This document shows, piece by piece, positions 62,461 through 64,000 of a stretch of 64,000 bases of DNA. The first letter of the stretch is position 1. The number at the start of each line of letters is the position of its first letter. This stretch comes from Acidobacteriota bacterium. GTDB lineage: Bacteria > Acidobacteriota > Vicinamibacteria > Vicinamibacterales > UBA823. The stretch is taken from NCBI GenBank assembly GCA_002730525.1, contig PCAK01000010.1, forward strand, positions 1 through 64,000, read 5' to 3'. The position numbers were made by a program, and so were the translations under genes. The notes beneath the pieces were generated by a model. It worked only from the letters and a program-made list of their open reading frames with translations. It did not search any database and was not told the origin of the DNA.

Positions 62461-63429
62461 ATGACGACGACGACGACGAAACTTCCCGCGGTGAACGCCA
62501 TCGAGGCTGGCAGCGAGGGCTGGGGCTTCTTCCTGTGCGCCGGGAAGGAGGTGCGGACCGGTCGCAACGGCCAGTTCATGGCGCTGCAGCTGCAAGATGC
62601 GACCGGGCAGATCGAAGGCAAGGTGTTTCAGGACGTCGAGCAGTTGCGGGAGGAGTTCGACGCGGGTGAGTTCGTCAAGCTGCAGGGACGCGGCAACCGC
62701 TTCAACGAGCGCACGGAGCTGATCATTGAGAAGATCCGCCGCGTCGATCCCTCACGCGACGCCGAGCAGGGCTTCAGCGAGGAGACCTGCGTACCGTCGG
62801 CGCCCCGGTCGACCGACGAGATGTGGGACGCGTTGATCGTGCTGGTCGGGAGCGTCGAGAACGAGTTCGTGCGGACGTTGCTGACGCGTATGATCGAGAC
62901 CCACGAGGACGCGCTCCGGCGGTGGCCGGCCGCGCAGACGGTGCATCATGCGTATCGCGGCGGGCTACTCGAACATGTGCTGAAAGTGGCCGATGTCGCC
63001 ACGTCGCTGGCGGGACTGTACGAGGCCGACCGCGATCTGGTGATCGCGGGCGCCATCCTGCACGACATCGGCAAGCTCCAGGAGCTGGACTACGATCTGG
63101 CGACCAAGTATTCGCTCGAGGGCAATCTGGTCGGTCACATCACACTCGGCGTCGTCCTCGTGCGCACCGAAGCCGCCGGCATCGGTGGATTTCCGGACGC
63201 GCTCCGAGCGCAGATCGAACACATCATCGTGTCGCACCACGGCTCGAAGGAATTCGGCTCACCGGTCGAACCGCGCACGGTGGAGGCGTTCCTGCTGGCT
63301 GCGGCCGACAATCTCGACGCGAAGATTCACCAGGTGCGGAAGCACATCGCCGAGGACCGGGGCGACGACGAGTTCACGGCTTACCATCGCCGGCTCGGCC
63401 GGTCACTGTACAAACCGGCCTCTGACTGA
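62461..63429 (+). CDS. 3'-5' exoribonuclease YhaM-like protein (OB fold + HD domain)
   Basis: A 322-aa protein. The N-terminal OB fold has GRNGQFMALQLQDATGQIEGKVF. The HD domain (about 165-300) has the metal-binding HHAYRGGLLEHVLKV, ILHDIGKLQELDY and VSHHGSKEFGSPVEPRTVEAFLLAAADNLDAK segments. This order is that of YhaM/CBF1 nucleases, which trim RNA 3' ends. The ATG at 62461 is followed by an ACG repeat coding for a run of threonines. The frame opens 73 codons further upstream, through the SDR remnant, without sensible sequence. Confidence 0.9.
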   Translation: MTTTTTKLPAVNAIEAGSEGWGFFLCAGKEVRTGRNGQFMALQLQDATGQIEGKVFQDVEQLREEFDAGEFVKLQGRGNRFNERTELIIEKIRRVDPSRDAEQGFSEETCVPSAPRSTDEMWDALIVLVGSVENEFVRTLLTRMIETHEDALRRWPAAQTVHHAYRGGLLEHVLKVADVATSLAGLYEADRDLVIAGAILHDIGKLQELDYDLATKYSLEGNLVGHITLGVVLVRTEAAGIGGFPDALRAQIEHIIVSHHGSKEFGSPVEPRTVEAFLLAAADNLDAKIHQVRKHIAEDRGDDEFTAYHRRLGRSLYKPASD

Positions 63430-63472
63430 CGTCGGTGTCACTGGCAGGTTCCGCCCCTGGCGGGGGTTGGAC

Positions 63473-63925
63473 TTACGTTGTCCGGGGGCCGAGGGCGAAG
63501 GTCATCGAGCCCTCGAGGACTGTCTCACCGTCCACCGTGGCTACGCCGCGGAGCTGGCCGACCCGACTGCGCAGCCGCGCGACCGACGCTTCGATGCGGA
63601 CGACGTCGCCGGGGTGGACCGGCCGATGGAAGCGGACGTGCTCGATCCCCATGAAGTAGATCAACTTCTCCCGATTCTCGGGCTTGGCCAGGATTAGGAT
63701 GGCGCCGACCTGCGCCACGGCTTCGGTCAGGATGGTCGGTGGGAGGACGGGGCGTTCGCCCTGACGATGCGCGAGGTAGCGCTCGTTGAGCGAGACGTTC
63801 TTGACGCCGACGATGCGCGTGTCCTCCTCGAACTCGATGATTCGATCCACCAGCAGAAACGGATACCGATGCGGGAGGATCCGTTCGATCGCCGTGTAGT
63901 CGAGGGGCAGCGTCAGAGGGTCCAT
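63473..63925 (-). CDS. FabZ-like hotdog-fold protein lacking the canonical GHFPG motif
   Basis: A 150-aa hotdog protein close to 3-hydroxyacyl-ACP dehydratase FabZ. It starts with the family ERILPHRYPFLLVDRII and has VKNVSLNE and the acidic TEAVAQVG, then HVRFHRPVHPGDVVRIEA. The catalytic segment that reads QGHFPGKPIFPG in E. coli reads AHRQGERPVLPP here. An ungapped alignment puts Arg where the catalytic His54 should be; a histidine lies one position earlier. The Glu is kept. So it may be an inactive or altered dehydratase. The internal ATG at 63925 was chosen because it gives normal length. Its upstream side runs off the window. Confidence 0.8.
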   Translation of the reverse strand: MDPLTLPLDYTAIERILPHRYPFLLVDRIIEFEEDTRIVGVKNVSLNERYLAHRQGERPVLPPTILTEAVAQVGAILILAKPENREKLIYFMGIEHVRFHRPVHPGDVVRIEASVARLRSRVGQLRGVATVDGETVLEGSMTFALGPRTT

Positions 63926-64000
63926 GCGTCGAGTCGATGTGCAGGTGAGCCGATACGCGGTCGTCGACCGCCGTCGTGAAAGGCTTTCCAAAGTATAATC

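Overview
The window is GC-rich bacterial chromosome (roughly two-thirds GC by eye) spanning the replication origin of a Gram-negative organism. The mix of genes (YidC with a large periplasmic domain, Wzm/Wzt glycan exporter, heptose adenylyltransferase, SurA-like chaperone, NtrC-type regulator, an Mrp-type antiporter locus and a PCYCGC-motif protein) fits an acidobacterium, perhaps of the Vicinamibacteria type. That placement is an inference from gene content; there is no rRNA here to confirm it.

Layout. 1-0.4 kb: a truncated XRE-type regulator that runs in frame into the start of an IS3-family OrfA. 0.6-12.6 kb: tRNA-Ser(UGA) and serS, galU, a FmdB-type zinc ribbon, a DUF885 protein, rsmI, a TPR protein, glmU-glmS and a UvrD/PcrA helicase. 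12.6-20 kb: an eleven-gene minus-strand operon for a multisubunit cation/proton antiporter with three large antiporter-like subunits. 20-29 kb: lipoprotein, gyrA, gyrB, dnaN and dnaA, all leftward. DnaA-box-bearing, AT-rich or intergenic stretches lie on both sides of dnaA (a bipartite origin). 29.5-38.7 kb: the canonical rightward set rpmH-rnpA-yidD-yidC-jag-mnmE-mnmG-rsmG-parS-parA-parB. 38.7-39.8 kb: selD. 40-46 kb: an F-type ATPase operon with b', b, delta, alpha, gamma, beta and epsilon but no a or c subunit. 46-49.5 kb: PP2C phosphatase, Wzm/Wzt ABC exporter, heptose adenylyltransferase. 49.8-56.5 kb: mfd, surA-like, a NusG paralogue, dusB and a basic hypothetical protein. 56.5-61.6 kb: a regulatory island with an NtrC-family regulator, a 71-aa helix-turn-helix protein, a 72-aa stand-alone histidine-kinase phosphoacceptor domain, a FliA/WhiG-type sigma factor and a hybrid sensor kinase. 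61.6-64 kb: a PCYCGC protein, an SDR fossil, a YhaM-like nuclease and a FabZ-like protein.

The most exciting signal is selenocysteine. selD only reads correctly if an in-frame TGA (38756-38758) is decoded as Sec at exactly the position of the catalytic Cys17 of the E. coli enzyme. Independently, the PCYCGC protein at 61608-62243 stops at a TGA that is followed by 45 more sensible codons in the same frame. Read through, it gives a U-x-x-C motif and the C-terminal helix expected for the family. Both TGA codons are followed by strong stem-loops of bacterial SECIS type. So the organism probably makes selenoproteins, and one of them is a membrane-anchored PCYCGC protein that ordinary gene callers would truncate.

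Second in interest are the miniature phosphoacceptor/HTH pair in the regulatory island, the FabZ-like protein that lacks the canonical GHFPG motif, a 128-bp repeat found upstream of both mnmG and mfd, and the antiporter subunit in which the central lysine is an asparagine.
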